Source: Arthrobacter russicus
GTDB taxonomy: Bacteria > Actinomycetota > Actinomycetes > Actinomycetales > Micrococcaceae
DNA: 64,000 nucleotides
NCBI RefSeq assembly: GCF_031454135.1
Contig: NZ_JAVDQF010000001.1
Span: 2,232,001 to 2,296,000 of the forward strand
Direction of reading: 5' to 3'
A model generated the notes under the pieces. That model had not been told where the DNA came from and did not search any database. It saw only the letters and a list, made by a program, of their open reading frames with translations. Position numbers and translations under genes: made by a program. Below, in pieces: positions 24,104-32,370 of this stretch (the stretch's first letter is position 1; every line of letters begins with the position of its first letter).

Positions 24104-24814
24104 TCAGTACCAGCCGACCGCCTGCGATTTGCCCCAGGCTCCGCAGGGGCTGCCGTAACGCTGCTTGATGTAGCCCAGGCCCCAGGTGATCTGGGTTTTG
24201 TAATTGGTCCGGTAATCGGCGCCAGTAGTTGCCATCTTTTCGGCCGGCAGCGACTGGGCGATGCCATAAGCCAAGGACGACGGGTTCTCCGCAGTGGTCC
24301 GCCAACCCGATTCGCGGGTCCACAGTGACACCAAGCAGGACATCTGGCTTTGATCCCAGCCGAAGCTGCCCAGCTGCGAGGCGGCGAAAGCCTGGGCCGC
24401 TTTGGGGTCGTTGACCGCCTGGATTTCCGAGGACGCGGCATCGGTGGTGCTGCCCGCCTTCTTTTCCGCCGGGATCGACTTGGAGGCCACTCGGGCGAAG
24501 TCGAGGTTTGCTGCGGCGTTCGCGGTGATCGCGGTGGCAGCGGCGTTCTCTGAAACCACTTGCGGTTCGGGGGTGTTGGCTTGGCCGGTGGTCGCGATGC
24601 CGGCGACCATGACGCCGGCCACGGCTACCGCGGCGACGCGCTGGGCGGGAGCTTTCGGCGTGGCGTCCCAGAGCTGGCCCAAGGTGCCTTTTTGCGGCGT
24701 GGCACGACGGCGTCCCCTGCTGGAACCGGAAGAATTCCGCGGCGCCGGTCCGGAGTTGCTTTCACCGGGCAAAGCGGCGTGCCGCGCGAGCGTGCGGCGT
24801 GACGAAGTGGTCAC
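24104..24814 (-). CDS. Secreted transglycosylase-like cell-wall protein under c-di-AMP riboswitch control
   Basis: 236-aa exported protein. A basic N-terminus (SRGRRRATPQK) and hydrophobic segment (VAAVAVAGVMVAGIATTGQA) form the signal, followed by an Ala-rich linker and a C-terminal lysozyme-like domain: SLWTRESGWRTTAENPSSLAYGIAQSLP, where the Glu in TRESGW is the likely catalytic acid, then ITWGLGYIKQRYGSPCGAW. This is the SLT-like domain found in actinobacterial transglycosylase and Rpf-associated proteins. The GTG at 24814 has AGAGAGG about ten bases upstream and directly follows the riboswitch. Confidence 0.85.
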   Translation of the reverse strand: MTTSSRRTLARHAALPGESNSGPAPRNSSGSSRGRRRATPQKGTLGQLWDATPKAPAQRVAAVAVAGVMVAGIATTGQANTPEPQVVSENAAATAITANAAANLDFARVASKSIPAEKKAGSTTDAASSEIQAVNDPKAAQAFAASQLGSFGWDQSQMSCLVSLWTRESGWRTTAENPSSLAYGIAQSLPAEKMATTGADYRTNYKTQITWGLGYIKQRYGSPCGAWGKSQAVGWY

Positions 24815-24833
24815 GTAGTGGTGCCTCTCTCTT

Positions 24834-24995
24834 TGCCTGCGAGGTGAGCTGTCGGATTCGGATGGAGAGCATCCGGCCTTGAATTTCAAGGCTTCACCCC
24901 AAGGCCGCCCAGGATCGGCAGCCGAAATTGGTTTCCCCGTCTCTGCCGGTATTGCTGGATCCATCCGGTAGCGGCAGAGCTCGGCGAACTCCCGG
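24834..24995 (-). promoter_or_regulatory. c-di-AMP riboswitch (ydaO/yuaA class)
   Basis: The reverse-strand leader carries the recognisable ydaO pattern in order: CTCTGCCGCTACCGGA, GGCAGAGACGGGGAAACCAA, CTTGGGGTGAAGCC, and the 3' block CCGAATCCGACAGCTCACCT followed by CGCAGGC. Pseudoknot-type conserved segments are at the normal spacing. It ends about 20 bases before the GTG of the transglycosylase gene. In actinobacteria this class controls cell-wall hydrolase genes (for example rpfA in Streptomyces), where c-di-AMP binding turns expression off. Boundaries are approximate. Confidence 0.88.
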
Positions 24996-25080
24996 AGGCC
25001 GTGCCTGCTGTTGCCGGCACTCAATACACGATACGTGAGGTTGCCGGAGAAGTCACATTTCGGTAACAGGCGGAAGACTC

Positions 25081-25126
25081 CCATATTTACTTAGCAAAGC
25101 TAATGACCTATGCTAAGTAAATATGG
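25081..25126. promoter_or_regulatory. MarR autoregulatory operator overlapping the start codon
   Basis: CCATATTTACTTAGCA (25081-25096) and TGCTAAGTAAATATGG (25111-25126) are perfect 16-bp inverted arms with a 14-base centre. The right arm contains the marR ATG (25123-25125). MarR dimers bind such palindromes and block their own promoter. No Shine-Dalgarno fits between the arm and the ATG, so a leaderless mRNA is likely. Confidence 0.75.
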
Positions 25127-25551
25127 AAGCCAGGAAGAAAAGCGCCTCGCTCGCGGTGGAACTGCGGATGGCGATCATGCGCACGTCACGCAGGCTCCGG
25201 GTGGAAGCCACGACGGAATCGATCACCGCGGGCCAGTTCACCGTGCTCGCCCTGCTGGGCCACGGTCCGTTGACTTTGCGCGAACTGGCGGATGCCGAAC
25301 ACGTCCAGGCGCCGTCGATGACCCGCACGGTCAACGGACTCGAAGCGGCCGGGCTGGTCAACCGTTTGCCGCACCCCAGCGACGGACGGCAAGTGCTCGC
25401 GGAGCTGACCGCGGCCGGCCGCGAAGTGCTGACCGACACCCGGCAACGCCGGAACGAGTGGCTGGAAAAGCGGTTGGCCAAACTGAGCAATGAGGAGCGC
25501 AAGACGTTACGGGAAGCAGCGGAGATATTGCAGAAAATGGCCGCCAAATGA
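25123..25551 (+). CDS. MarR-family transcriptional regulator
   Basis: 142-aa winged-helix regulator: ITAGQFTVLALLGHGPLTLRELADAEHVQAPSMTRTVNGLEAAGLV spans the HTH, and LPHPSDGRQVLAELTAAGREVL is the wing with the conserved DxR. It starts inside its own palindromic operator (25081-25126), indicating autoregulation. The MFS exporter gene follows 13 bases downstream and is almost certainly in the same operon, the standard MarR/efflux arrangement. Confidence 0.92.
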   Translation: MEARKKSASLAVELRMAIMRTSRRLRVEATTESITAGQFTVLALLGHGPLTLRELADAEHVQAPSMTRTVNGLEAAGLVNRLPHPSDGRQVLAELTAAGREVLTDTRQRRNEWLEKRLAKLSNEERKTLREAAEILQKMAAK

Positions 25552-25564
25552 CCGGAGTTGCCGG

Positions 25565-26833
25565 ATGACCCGCATGTTCAGCGCGATGAAGGTCTTCAAC
25601 TACCGGTTATGGGTCACCGGCGCCCTGGTGTCCAATATCGGCACGTGGATGCAGCGGGTCGCCCAGGACTGGCTCGTGCTCACGGTGCTGACCGACCATT
25701 CGGGAACCGCGGTCGGCATCACCACCGGTCTGCAGTTCCTGCCAATCCTGATCCTCGGACCCTGGGCCGGCTTGCTGGGCGATCGTTACTCGAAGCGGAA
25801 AATCCTCCTGATCACCCAAACCGCGATGGGTTCCTGCGCTTTGATTTTGGGTCTCCTGGTGGTCACCAATACCGTGCAGCTGTGGCACGTCTACTTGCTC
25901 GCACTGCTGCTCGGCGTCGGCAGCGCGATCGACGCCCCGTCGCGCCAGGCCTTCGTCTCCGAAGTGGTCGAGGCCCCGGACGTGCCCAATGCCGTCGCGC
26001 TCAATGCGACTTCGTTCAATCTGGCCCGTTTGGCCGGCCCCGGTCTGGCCGGCCTGCTGATCGCCTGGTTGGGCACCGGCCCGGCCTTCCTGATCAATGC
26101 GGCGAGCTTCGGCGCGGTGATCATCTCGCTGGCCAAGATGCGCCCGGCAGAACTGCACCCCTCGGCCAAAGCACCACGCGGCAAAGGGCAGATCCGCGAA
26201 GGCCTGCGTTACATCAAACAGCGCCCGGACCTGCTGATGATCATGATTCTGGTCAGCCTGGTGGCTACGCTGACCATGAACTTCCAGATCACCAATGCCT
26301 TGATGGCCACCGCCGTCTTCAACCAGGGGCCAGGCGAATACGGCCTGCTCGGTACCGTGATGGCGGTGGGCACGCTGGCCGCGACGTTGATCGCCGCGCG
26401 GCGCAAAAGCGTCCGCATGGCGTACATCGTCGCAGCTGCTCTGGCCACCGGCAGCTTCACCATCGTGGCTGCTTTCGCACCGAGTTTCTGGCTCTTCGCG
26501 CTCGCCTTGATTCCGATCGGCCTCGCTGCGATGACCTTTCTGAACCTCTGCAACACCACGGTGCAGCTGACCACCGATCCGGCATTCCGCGGCCGGGTTT
26601 TGGCGGTGTACATGGCGGTGATGCAGGGCGGCACGCCGATCGGAGCGCCGCTGGTCGGCTGGGTGGGCACCGCGCTCGGCCCCCGGTTTTCGCTCATCGT
26701 CGGCGGCGTCGCCGCCCTGCTGGCCGGCATCGCGGCCTTGCTGATCCTGCGGCACCGGAACCACACCTCGTTGCGGGCGCAGTTCGCCGCCGTGCTGCCC
26801 AGCCTGAAGTTGGGCCGGGCAGCCAAAGGGTGA
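25565..26833 (+). CDS. MFS exporter (MFS_3/EntS-like)
   Basis: 422-aa permease with 12 predicted helices. Family marks: GTWMQRVAQDWLVL after helix 1, the motif A-like GDRYSKRKILL in loop 2-3, the repeated-half PAFLINAASFGAVI in helix 6, and DPAFRGRVLAVYM in the second half, typical of the MFS_3 group that includes the enterobactin exporter. GGAG sits upstream of the ATG at 25565. Downstream of marR by 13 bases, so probably de-repressed by the compound it exports. Substrate unknown. Confidence 0.9.
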   Translation: MTRMFSAMKVFNYRLWVTGALVSNIGTWMQRVAQDWLVLTVLTDHSGTAVGITTGLQFLPILILGPWAGLLGDRYSKRKILLITQTAMGSCALILGLLVVTNTVQLWHVYLLALLLGVGSAIDAPSRQAFVSEVVEAPDVPNAVALNATSFNLARLAGPGLAGLLIAWLGTGPAFLINAASFGAVIISLAKMRPAELHPSAKAPRGKGQIREGLRYIKQRPDLLMIMILVSLVATLTMNFQITNALMATAVFNQGPGEYGLLGTVMAVGTLAATLIAARRKSVRMAYIVAAALATGSFTIVAAFAPSFWLFALALIPIGLAAMTFLNLCNTTVQLTTDPAFRGRVLAVYMAVMQGGTPIGAPLVGWVGTALGPRFSLIVGGVAALLAGIAALLILRHRNHTSLRAQFAAVLPSLKLGRAAKG

Positions 26834-26859
26834 GGTTCGCGGATCGGATCCGGGCAAAC

Positions 26860-28494
26860 TCAACGCTTGCGCGGCAGGTCCACCATGAACTCGGTCTTTC
26901 CGGGCACCGACCGCAGTGAAATCCGCCCCCCGTGCGCCTGGACGATGGCCTGCACGATCGACAGGCCCAGTCCGGTGGTGCCGTCATGGCCGGAACGGGC
27001 GGCATCGACCCGGGAGAACCGGTCGAAGATCGCCGCCTGGAATTCCTCCGGGATGCCTGGACCGTTGTCCGCCACGGTGAGCCGGAGCAGATCCCCTTCC
27101 ACCAGCTTCAAGCTCGTGGTCACGGTGGTTCCGGCGTCCGTGTGTTTGGCCGCATTGGAAAGCAGATTGAGCAGCACTTGGCGGATCGCGCCGGCGTCGG
27201 CCTTGATGATGAACGGATCGCTGGGCAGGTCGAGCCGCCAATTGTGGTCCGTGATCGCGACCTTCATGTCGTTCACGGTCTCGACCACCAACTGGGTCAT
27301 CTCGGTGTCTTTCAACTCCAGCGGCTTGCCTTCGTCGAGCCGGGCCAGGGTGAGCAGATCCTCCACCATGGCACCCATGCGTTTGGACTGGGATTCCACT
27401 CGGGACAATGACTTCTCACCGGACGGGCTCAGATCCTCGGTCATCTTGAGCATCTCGGTGTAGCCGCGGATCGCGGTCAGCGGGGTCCGGAGTTCATGGC
27501 TGGCATCGGCGACGAACTGGCGCACCTTGGTTTCGCTGCGCTGGCGCGATTGCAGCGCGAAAGCGACGTTGTCCAGCATCCGGTTGAGCGCCAGGCCCAC
27601 GGTGCCGATTTCGGTGAAGTTGTTGGCGGCCGACGGCGGCACCCGCTCGGCGAGTTTGACCTCGCCTTCGTCGAGCGGGAGCTGGGAGACCCTGGTCGCC
27701 ACGGCGGCGAGTTTGTCCAGCGGCGCCATGGCGCGGCGGATGATCACCGCGCCGACCAGCCCCATGGCGATCAGACCGGAGGCGGAAACCAGCACGATGG
27801 TCAGCAGCAGTGCCGCTTGGGTTTCGTGCAGATCCCCGGTTGGCAGGCCGGTGATCACCAGGTTGCCGTCCGGCATGGTCCGCGCGATCACCCGGAATTC
27901 GCCGAAGTCGAATTTGCGGTCGACCGCGTCCTTCGACGGGGTGATCGTGAGCAGGGCGTTCTGGTCCCGGGTGGACAGCGTAAACGAGCCGGTCTGCTCC
28001 GGCTGGTTCGTGAGGTATTGCAGGTTGCCGCGCAGCGCCCCGTCCTGGACCACGGCGAACATCGTACCCGGCCGGATCCCGGGGATCTTGTCGATGGAAG
28101 TGCCGAATTTGTAGGTGGCGGTGACCCGTGCCGAAGCATCGGTGAGCGAGGCGTTCAACTGCGCATTCAAAGTGATGCTGATGGTCAGGTAGCAGACCAG
28201 CCCGACGATGAAGCAGATCGCGGTCAGCAAGGACAACGTGGCCAGAACCATTTTGGTCCGCAGGTTCCAGTGCGACGGCCTGGCCCAGTCCGGAAGCTCG
28301 CGCCGCCACTTGGCGGCCCAGCCGGCAGAGTCGCCGCCCTTCGCCGGGCTGCCGGGGCCTCCGGAAGCACTGCCCGCCAGGTGGTCGGAATCGGCCGGTG
28401 TGGAGTTTTGCGGTTCCGGAACCGGCCCGCCGGGTGAAATCTGCTCGGGGGCCGGTTCCGGGCCGACAGCTTTGGGGTCCTGCTCAGAACTCAC
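26860..28494 (-). CDS. Sensor histidine kinase (TcrY/PrrB-like)
   Basis: 544 aa. An 80-residue Pro/Gly/Ser-rich cytoplasmic N-terminus is followed by helix 1 (MVLATLSLLTAICFIVGLVCYLTI), an extracytoplasmic sensor region, helix 2 (AALLLTIVLVSASGLIAMGLVGAVII), HAMP, the phosphoacceptor box DASHELRTPLTAIRGYTEML, and the ATPase with LLNLLSNAAKHTD, DNGPGIP and TGLGLSIVQ. The GTG start overlaps the response regulator stop (GTGA, 28491-28494). The arrangement and sequence resemble mycobacterial TcrXY and Streptomyces CutRS-type systems. Signal unknown. Confidence 0.92.
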   Translation of the reverse strand: MSSEQDPKAVGPEPAPEQISPGGPVPEPQNSTPADSDHLAGSASGGPGSPAKGGDSAGWAAKWRRELPDWARPSHWNLRTKMVLATLSLLTAICFIVGLVCYLTISITLNAQLNASLTDASARVTATYKFGTSIDKIPGIRPGTMFAVVQDGALRGNLQYLTNQPEQTGSFTLSTRDQNALLTITPSKDAVDRKFDFGEFRVIARTMPDGNLVITGLPTGDLHETQAALLLTIVLVSASGLIAMGLVGAVIIRRAMAPLDKLAAVATRVSQLPLDEGEVKLAERVPPSAANNFTEIGTVGLALNRMLDNVAFALQSRQRSETKVRQFVADASHELRTPLTAIRGYTEMLKMTEDLSPSGEKSLSRVESQSKRMGAMVEDLLTLARLDEGKPLELKDTEMTQLVVETVNDMKVAITDHNWRLDLPSDPFIIKADAGAIRQVLLNLLSNAAKHTDAGTTVTTSLKLVEGDLLRLTVADNGPGIPEEFQAAIFDRFSRVDAARSGHDGTTGLGLSIVQAIVQAHGGRISLRSVPGKTEFMVDLPRKR

Positions 28495-29234
28495 TGATCA
28501 GCCGGTTTGAGGATGTAACCTGCACCGCGGACCGTGTGGATCATCGGCGGGTGATTCGCTTCGATCTTCTTGCGGAGGTAGGAGATGTACAACTCGACGA
28601 TGTTGACTTGTCCGCCGAAGTCGTAATTCCAGACCCGGTCCAGGATCTGGGTTTTGCTGATGACGCGCTTGGGGTTCTCCATCAGGTAGCGCAACAGTTC
28701 GAACTCGGTCGCGGTGAGCGTGACGTCGTCATTGCCCCGGGTGACCTGCCGGGTGTCGTGGTTGAGCACCAGATCGCCCACCCGTACTTCAGCGGAGTCT
28801 TCGGCGGTGACGCCGGCGCGCTGCACGATGCGGTGCAGCCGGAGCAAGACTTCCTCCATGCTGAACGGTTTGGTGACGTAGTCGTCGCCGCCCGCGGTGA
28901 GTCCGGCCACCCGGTCCTGCACCGCGTCTTTCGCGGTCAGGAAAAGCGCCGGGATATTCGGCGCGAAGACCCGGATTTTGCCGAGCAGTTCGACGCCGTC
29001 GAACCCGGGAAGCATGATGTCGAGCACCAAAACATCGGGCCGGTATTCCCGGGCGATCTTCAGTGCCTCATTGCCGTCGTGGGCGACTTGCACGTCCCAG
29101 CCGGCCATTTGCAGGCCCATTGACATCAATTCGGCCAAGCTGGGCTCGTCGTCGACCACCAGAGCGCGGATCGGTGAACCATCCGGGTGGTTGAGCCGGG
29201 GCAGATTTTCGGTGAATGATCGAGTGGTAGCCAT
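28491..29234 (-). CDS. OmpR-family response regulator (TcrX-like)
   Basis: 247 aa: receiver domain with VVDDEPSLAELM (acidic pocket), phosphoacceptor Asp in VLVLDIMLPGFDG, Lys in DDYVTKPFSMEEV, then an OmpR/PhoB winged helix with LTATEFELLRYLMENPKRVISK and VELYISYLRKKIEANHPPMIHTVRGAGYIL. First gene of the operon with its kinase, coupled through a 4-base overlap. The 716-base gap upstream is the longest non-coding stretch in the window and separates it from the divergent receiver-less regulator. Confidence 0.94.
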   Translation of the reverse strand: MATTRSFTENLPRLNHPDGSPIRALVVDDEPSLAELMSMGLQMAGWDVQVAHDGNEALKIAREYRPDVLVLDIMLPGFDGVELLGKIRVFAPNIPALFLTAKDAVQDRVAGLTAGGDDYVTKPFSMEEVLLRLHRIVQRAGVTAEDSAEVRVGDLVLNHDTRQVTRGNDDVTLTATEFELLRYLMENPKRVISKTQILDRVWNYDFGGQVNIVELYISYLRKKIEANHPPMIHTVRGAGYILKPADQ

Positions 29235-29951
29235 AATTCAACTTTCTGACAGTTTCACATGATTGGTCTTGGAGATGACTGGAGATCTACTGTGCAAGCT
29301 GTGAAACAAGTTTAGGCTCGAGCAGACTGGATCCCCTGCCAGCCGGTGCTATGAGCACTCCAACGATTTCATGGCCGGTTGAGTGCCCGAGCCGGCCGCA
29401 ATCGGATTGACCGGCGCTGACGCCCCGGGAAAGCCCCGGTGCTCAAAGAGTGATACGTTGACTGCCCGATCGGGCTTGACGGTTGGTGCCGGAAACGGCG
29501 ACTTGGCAACCAACAACGTCTGGAGCCAAACTTAATTCACGAAATAAGCCAGCGTGGCTCGCTAACGCATGTGGCTATAGCCAAATGACACGAACAATCG
29601 AATAAAGTTCAGAACACCGATCGGCTGTGACTTGCCTCACAAATCGCTGAAATGTCTCAGAATGTGGACGAAATGGGTCATTGTTACTTGCAAGTTCGGA
29701 TTATTACGTTGCACACTTCATATGTGAAGATCCACTCAAGCGCATCTGCAGCCGCAGCGACTCTGTCTGACGTACCCGTCGATGGAACCATGTGCTGTTG
29801 TCGAATGCATGCCTAGCCTCACCATCTGAAGAGTTCCAGGCACACGGCCAATCCGGCCAGCCCAATGACGGGCACCCTTCGCGGTAAACCAAGCGAAGTC
29901 AGGCATTCGAGCCGATCACTGAACATCGGCATTTCACAACGAGGTCAGATC
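29235..29951. other. Long intergenic region between two regulator genes
   Basis: 716 bases without a convincing gene. It holds the promoters of the divergent response regulator and winged-helix genes and a perfect CRP/GlxR-type box at 29626-29641. The middle (29530-29720) is A+T-richer than the surroundings. A 62-codon reverse frame (29704-29892) has no good ribosome site or family similarity. A small RNA or long leader is possible, but I see no diagnostic structure. Confidence 0.5.
29626..29641. promoter_or_regulatory. CRP/GlxR-type binding site
   Basis: TGTGACTTGCCTCACA matches the consensus TGTGA-N6-TCACA exactly. It lies about 310 bases upstream of the winged-helix regulator start and about 390 bases from the divergent response regulator. 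Actinobacterial Crp/GlxR proteins bind this sequence with cAMP. Confidence 0.75.
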
Positions 29952-30755
29952 ATGTCAATTGCACCCGGATACGTGCACATCTCCGTTCGCAACGCCAATA
30001 AAGTTTCCCGCACCGGAATTTCGCCCTTCGGACAGAGCGGCCCCGCCGGTCACGGCTATCAGCCGGCCGGGACCCTGCGCTCGGTGCCGCAGACGCAGCC
30101 GATGACTGCGCCGACGCCGCTCGTGGCGGGTGCGGATCAGGCTGTTCGCGGGGTTGGCCAAGACAATGTCGCGCACGGTTTCGTGCTCTACCTTGGCATC
30201 GACGAGGAAGCGGCCGCGGCCAACGGGACTTCGTTGGCGAAGCTCGCCCAAGACATCCGTGCCTACGCCCAGTCGCTGGTGCCGCAAGCGCAGAGCTACG
30301 CGGCGGTGGCGATCGCCCCGGCCGACGCGCCCGGTTCTGCCTTGGACGTGGTGCGGTCCACGTTCGGTGATCCGACCGTCGCCCCCCGGCAGCGCAGCGA
30401 GCCGCGCCCGCTGCCGACCCAGGAATCCCGCCCGGCAGGTGTGCTGATCGATCTGGCCCGGCGTGAAGTCCATTTGGACGGCGACACCTTGAATCTGACC
30501 TTCAAAGAATTCGAACTGCTCAACTACCTGGTGGAAAACGGCACCCGGACGGTTGGCCGCGACGAATTGCTCGACGGGTTGTGGCGCAATGCCGAAGAGG
30601 TGCCGAACGAACGGACCATCGACGTGCACATCCGTAGGCTCCGTTCCAAGCTGGGGCGATTGGCGAATACCGTCCGCACGGTTCGCGGCGAGGGCTACCG
30701 CTTCTACGAGCACCCCGAAGTGATTGTCTGGGCCGCGCCGGAGTACTCGATCTAG
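29952..30755 (+). CDS. OmpR-type winged-helix regulator lacking a receiver domain
   Basis: 267 aa. The first 60 residues are basic and low-complexity, followed by an alpha/beta stretch (HGFVLYLGIDEEAAAANGTS...YAAVAIAPADAPG), and a C-terminal OmpR/PhoB DNA-binding domain (RREVHLDGDTLNLTFKEFELLNYL, ERTIDVHIRRLRSKLG, TVRTVRGEGYRFYEHPE). There is no phosphoacceptor Asp or acidic pocket, so it is not a classical response regulator. The ATG at 29952 follows GAGGTCAGATC. A perfect CRP/GlxR box lies upstream. Orphan regulators of this build recur in Arthrobacter-type genomes; the target is unknown. Confidence 0.8.
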   Translation: MSIAPGYVHISVRNANKVSRTGISPFGQSGPAGHGYQPAGTLRSVPQTQPMTAPTPLVAGADQAVRGVGQDNVAHGFVLYLGIDEEAAAANGTSLAKLAQDIRAYAQSLVPQAQSYAAVAIAPADAPGSALDVVRSTFGDPTVAPRQRSEPRPLPTQESRPAGVLIDLARREVHLDGDTLNLTFKEFELLNYLVENGTRTVGRDELLDGLWRNAEEVPNERTIDVHIRRLRSKLGRLANTVRTVRGEGYRFYEHPEVIVWAAPEYSI

Positions 30756-30770
30756 CCATAGACTGGCTGG

Positions 30771-31298
30771 ATGGTTTCCGGCGCTCATCAGCTCAAACGG
30801 TTGGTCTTGATGCGCCATGCCAAAGCGGATTATCCGCGGGGCGTGGCCGATCATGAAAGGCCGTTGGCCGCCCGCGGCCACCGCGAGGCGCCCTTGGCCG
30901 GCCGCTGGTTGCTGCAGCACGGGGTGGTCCCGGATTTCATCCTCTGTTCTTCGGCATTGCGCACCCGGCAGACCTGCACCTGGGTCTGCCAGGAACTCGG
31001 CGACTTGGCTCCCACGCCGAAGCTCGAAGACGATTTGTACGACGGCGGTGCGGCACGGATGCTCGCGATGATCAACCACGTCCCGGAAACCGTGACTTCG
31101 CTGCTGCTGATTTCGCATTTCCCGACGGTGCAGGATGTGGCATTGCGCCTGGCCTCCCGGGATTCGGACCAGGATGCCTACCTGGACTTGGCGGAGCGGT
31201 TCCCGACGGCGGCCTTCGCGGTCCTGGAGCATTCGTCGACCTGGGCGGAGCTGGACGGCCAAGACGCCAGGTTGGCCGACTTCGTCGTTCCGCGCTAG
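30771..31298 (+). CDS. sixA: SixA-type histidine phosphatase
   Basis: 175-aa branch of the histidine phosphatase superfamily. The RHG-type motif is LVLMRHAKADY (catalytic His near residue 16), followed by SSALRTRQTC and the second His in LLISHFPTVQDVALRLA near residue 115. SixA members dephosphorylate phosphohistidine in HPt or phosphotransferase proteins; broader phosphatase activity is possible. It starts 15 bases after the winged-helix regulator, so likely co-transcribed. Downstream lies a family C palindrome. Confidence 0.85.
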   Translation: MVSGAHQLKRLVLMRHAKADYPRGVADHERPLAARGHREAPLAGRWLLQHGVVPDFILCSSALRTRQTCTWVCQELGDLAPTPKLEDDLYDGGAARMLAMINHVPETVTSLLLISHFPTVQDVALRLASRDSDQDAYLDLAERFPTAAFAVLEHSSTWAELDGQDARLADFVVPR

Positions 31299-31303
31299 CC
31301 CCT

Positions 31304-31381
31304 CCCAGGCCCGTCCAATTGCGTGTTTCAGTGGGCAGGGACGTCCTAGCCCACCGAAGCTTCGGATTGGACGGGCCTGGG
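31304..31381. repeat. Palindromic element, family C copy 2
   Basis: CCCAGGCCCGTCCAAT (31304-31319) pairs perfectly with ATTGGACGGGCCTGGG (31366-31381). Inside, GTGGGC (31331-31336) pairs with GCCCAC near 31349-31354 around a GACGTCC-containing loop. It shares outer arm, inner arm and loop motif with the copy at 23045-23112. It lies between convergent sixA and lysR genes. Confidence 0.85.
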
Positions 31382-31401
31382 GGCGGGGCTGCGGCGTGTG
31401 C

Positions 31402-32298
31402 CTAGATCTGCTCGGCGGCGTGGTGCAGCAGTTCCACCACGTGCCGGATCGCCGGGCTGGCGGCCATGGTCTTGCGGTAGACGATTTGCACTTGGCGCTG
31501 GTTGCACATGTCCGAGATTGAAATCGGGATCACGTTCTCCGGCAGTGGCGGCCGGCCGAGCTGCGGCACCAGGGCTATCGCCACGCCGAGCGAGACGTAT
31601 TCAAGATGGGTGGAGAAATCCGGGTCGTAGGCCCGGACGTTGGGCACCCGCCCCAGGTCTGCGAAAACCTGCATCAATGCTTCGCTGCAGATGGCGCCGG
31701 CAGGTGTGCTGATCCAGGCTTCCTCGAGCAGATCGCGCCGGAAGACCTCGGCGGCGCCGGCCAGCCGATGCCCCGAGTTGACCAGGACGTCGGCGTCGTC
31801 CAGGCAGAGATTTTCGACTTCCAGGTGGTCCGGAATGGCCAGCGGCACGGATTGCCAGTCGTGCACGACGGCAAGATCAGCCTGCCCGGTGGCAACCCGG
31901 TCCACGGCTTCGCGGGGATCTTCGCCGATGATCGAGAGCCGTACGCCGCTGCCGTCCAATTTTTTCAGGATCGGCGCCACCAGGCCGCGGCTGGCGGTGG
32001 AAAACGTGGCGACCCGTAAAGTGCCCTCCGGCTTCTCCGGATCGGCCAAGAGCGTGGATTCGAGGAGTTCGACGTCGTCGAGGATCTGCCGGCCGCGTTC
32101 GGCCAAGGTCTTGCCGCGTTCGGTCAGCAGCACTCCGCGACCGTAACGTTCCAGGAGTGCGACGCCGGACTGCTTTTCCAACTTTTTGATCTGCTGCGAA
32201 ATCGCAGAAGGGCTGTAACCCATGGATTCGGCCGCTTTGACCACCGAGCCGCTTTGTTCGACGGCCACCAGGGCGCGGACTGCCATGACATCAATCAT
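31402..32298 (-). CDS. LysR-family transcriptional regulator
   Basis: 298 aa. N-terminal HTH MAVRALVAVEQSGSVVKAAESMGYSPSAISQQIKKLEKQSGV with the typical LysR spacing, then a two-lobed effector domain beginning GTLRVATFSTASRGLVAPIL. The ATG at 32298 (MIDVMAVRAL) matches the family N-terminus; earlier in-frame starts lie in the promoter. Divergent from an EamA transporter, 72 bases apart, which is the likely target. The effector is unknown. Confidence 0.92.
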   Translation of the reverse strand: MIDVMAVRALVAVEQSGSVVKAAESMGYSPSAISQQIKKLEKQSGVALLERYGRGVLLTERGKTLAERGRQILDDVELLESTLLADPEKPEGTLRVATFSTASRGLVAPILKKLDGSGVRLSIIGEDPREAVDRVATGQADLAVVHDWQSVPLAIPDHLEVENLCLDDADVLVNSGHRLAGAAEVFRRDLLEEAWISTPAGAICSEALMQVFADLGRVPNVRAYDPDFSTHLEYVSLGVAIALVPQLGRPPLPENVIPISISDMCNQRQVQIVYRKTMAASPAIRHVVELLHHAAEQI

Positions 32299-32370
32299 GA
32301 AGCAATGGTACATCGTCAAGCGCCGAAAGATTTTCTTTTACTTAAACGACTTTGCTGCCACAGTGGAATC

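Noticed and set aside
29704-29892. A 62-codon reverse frame in the long regulator gap
   Set aside because: No Shine-Dalgarno, no domain, and composition typical of random sequence.
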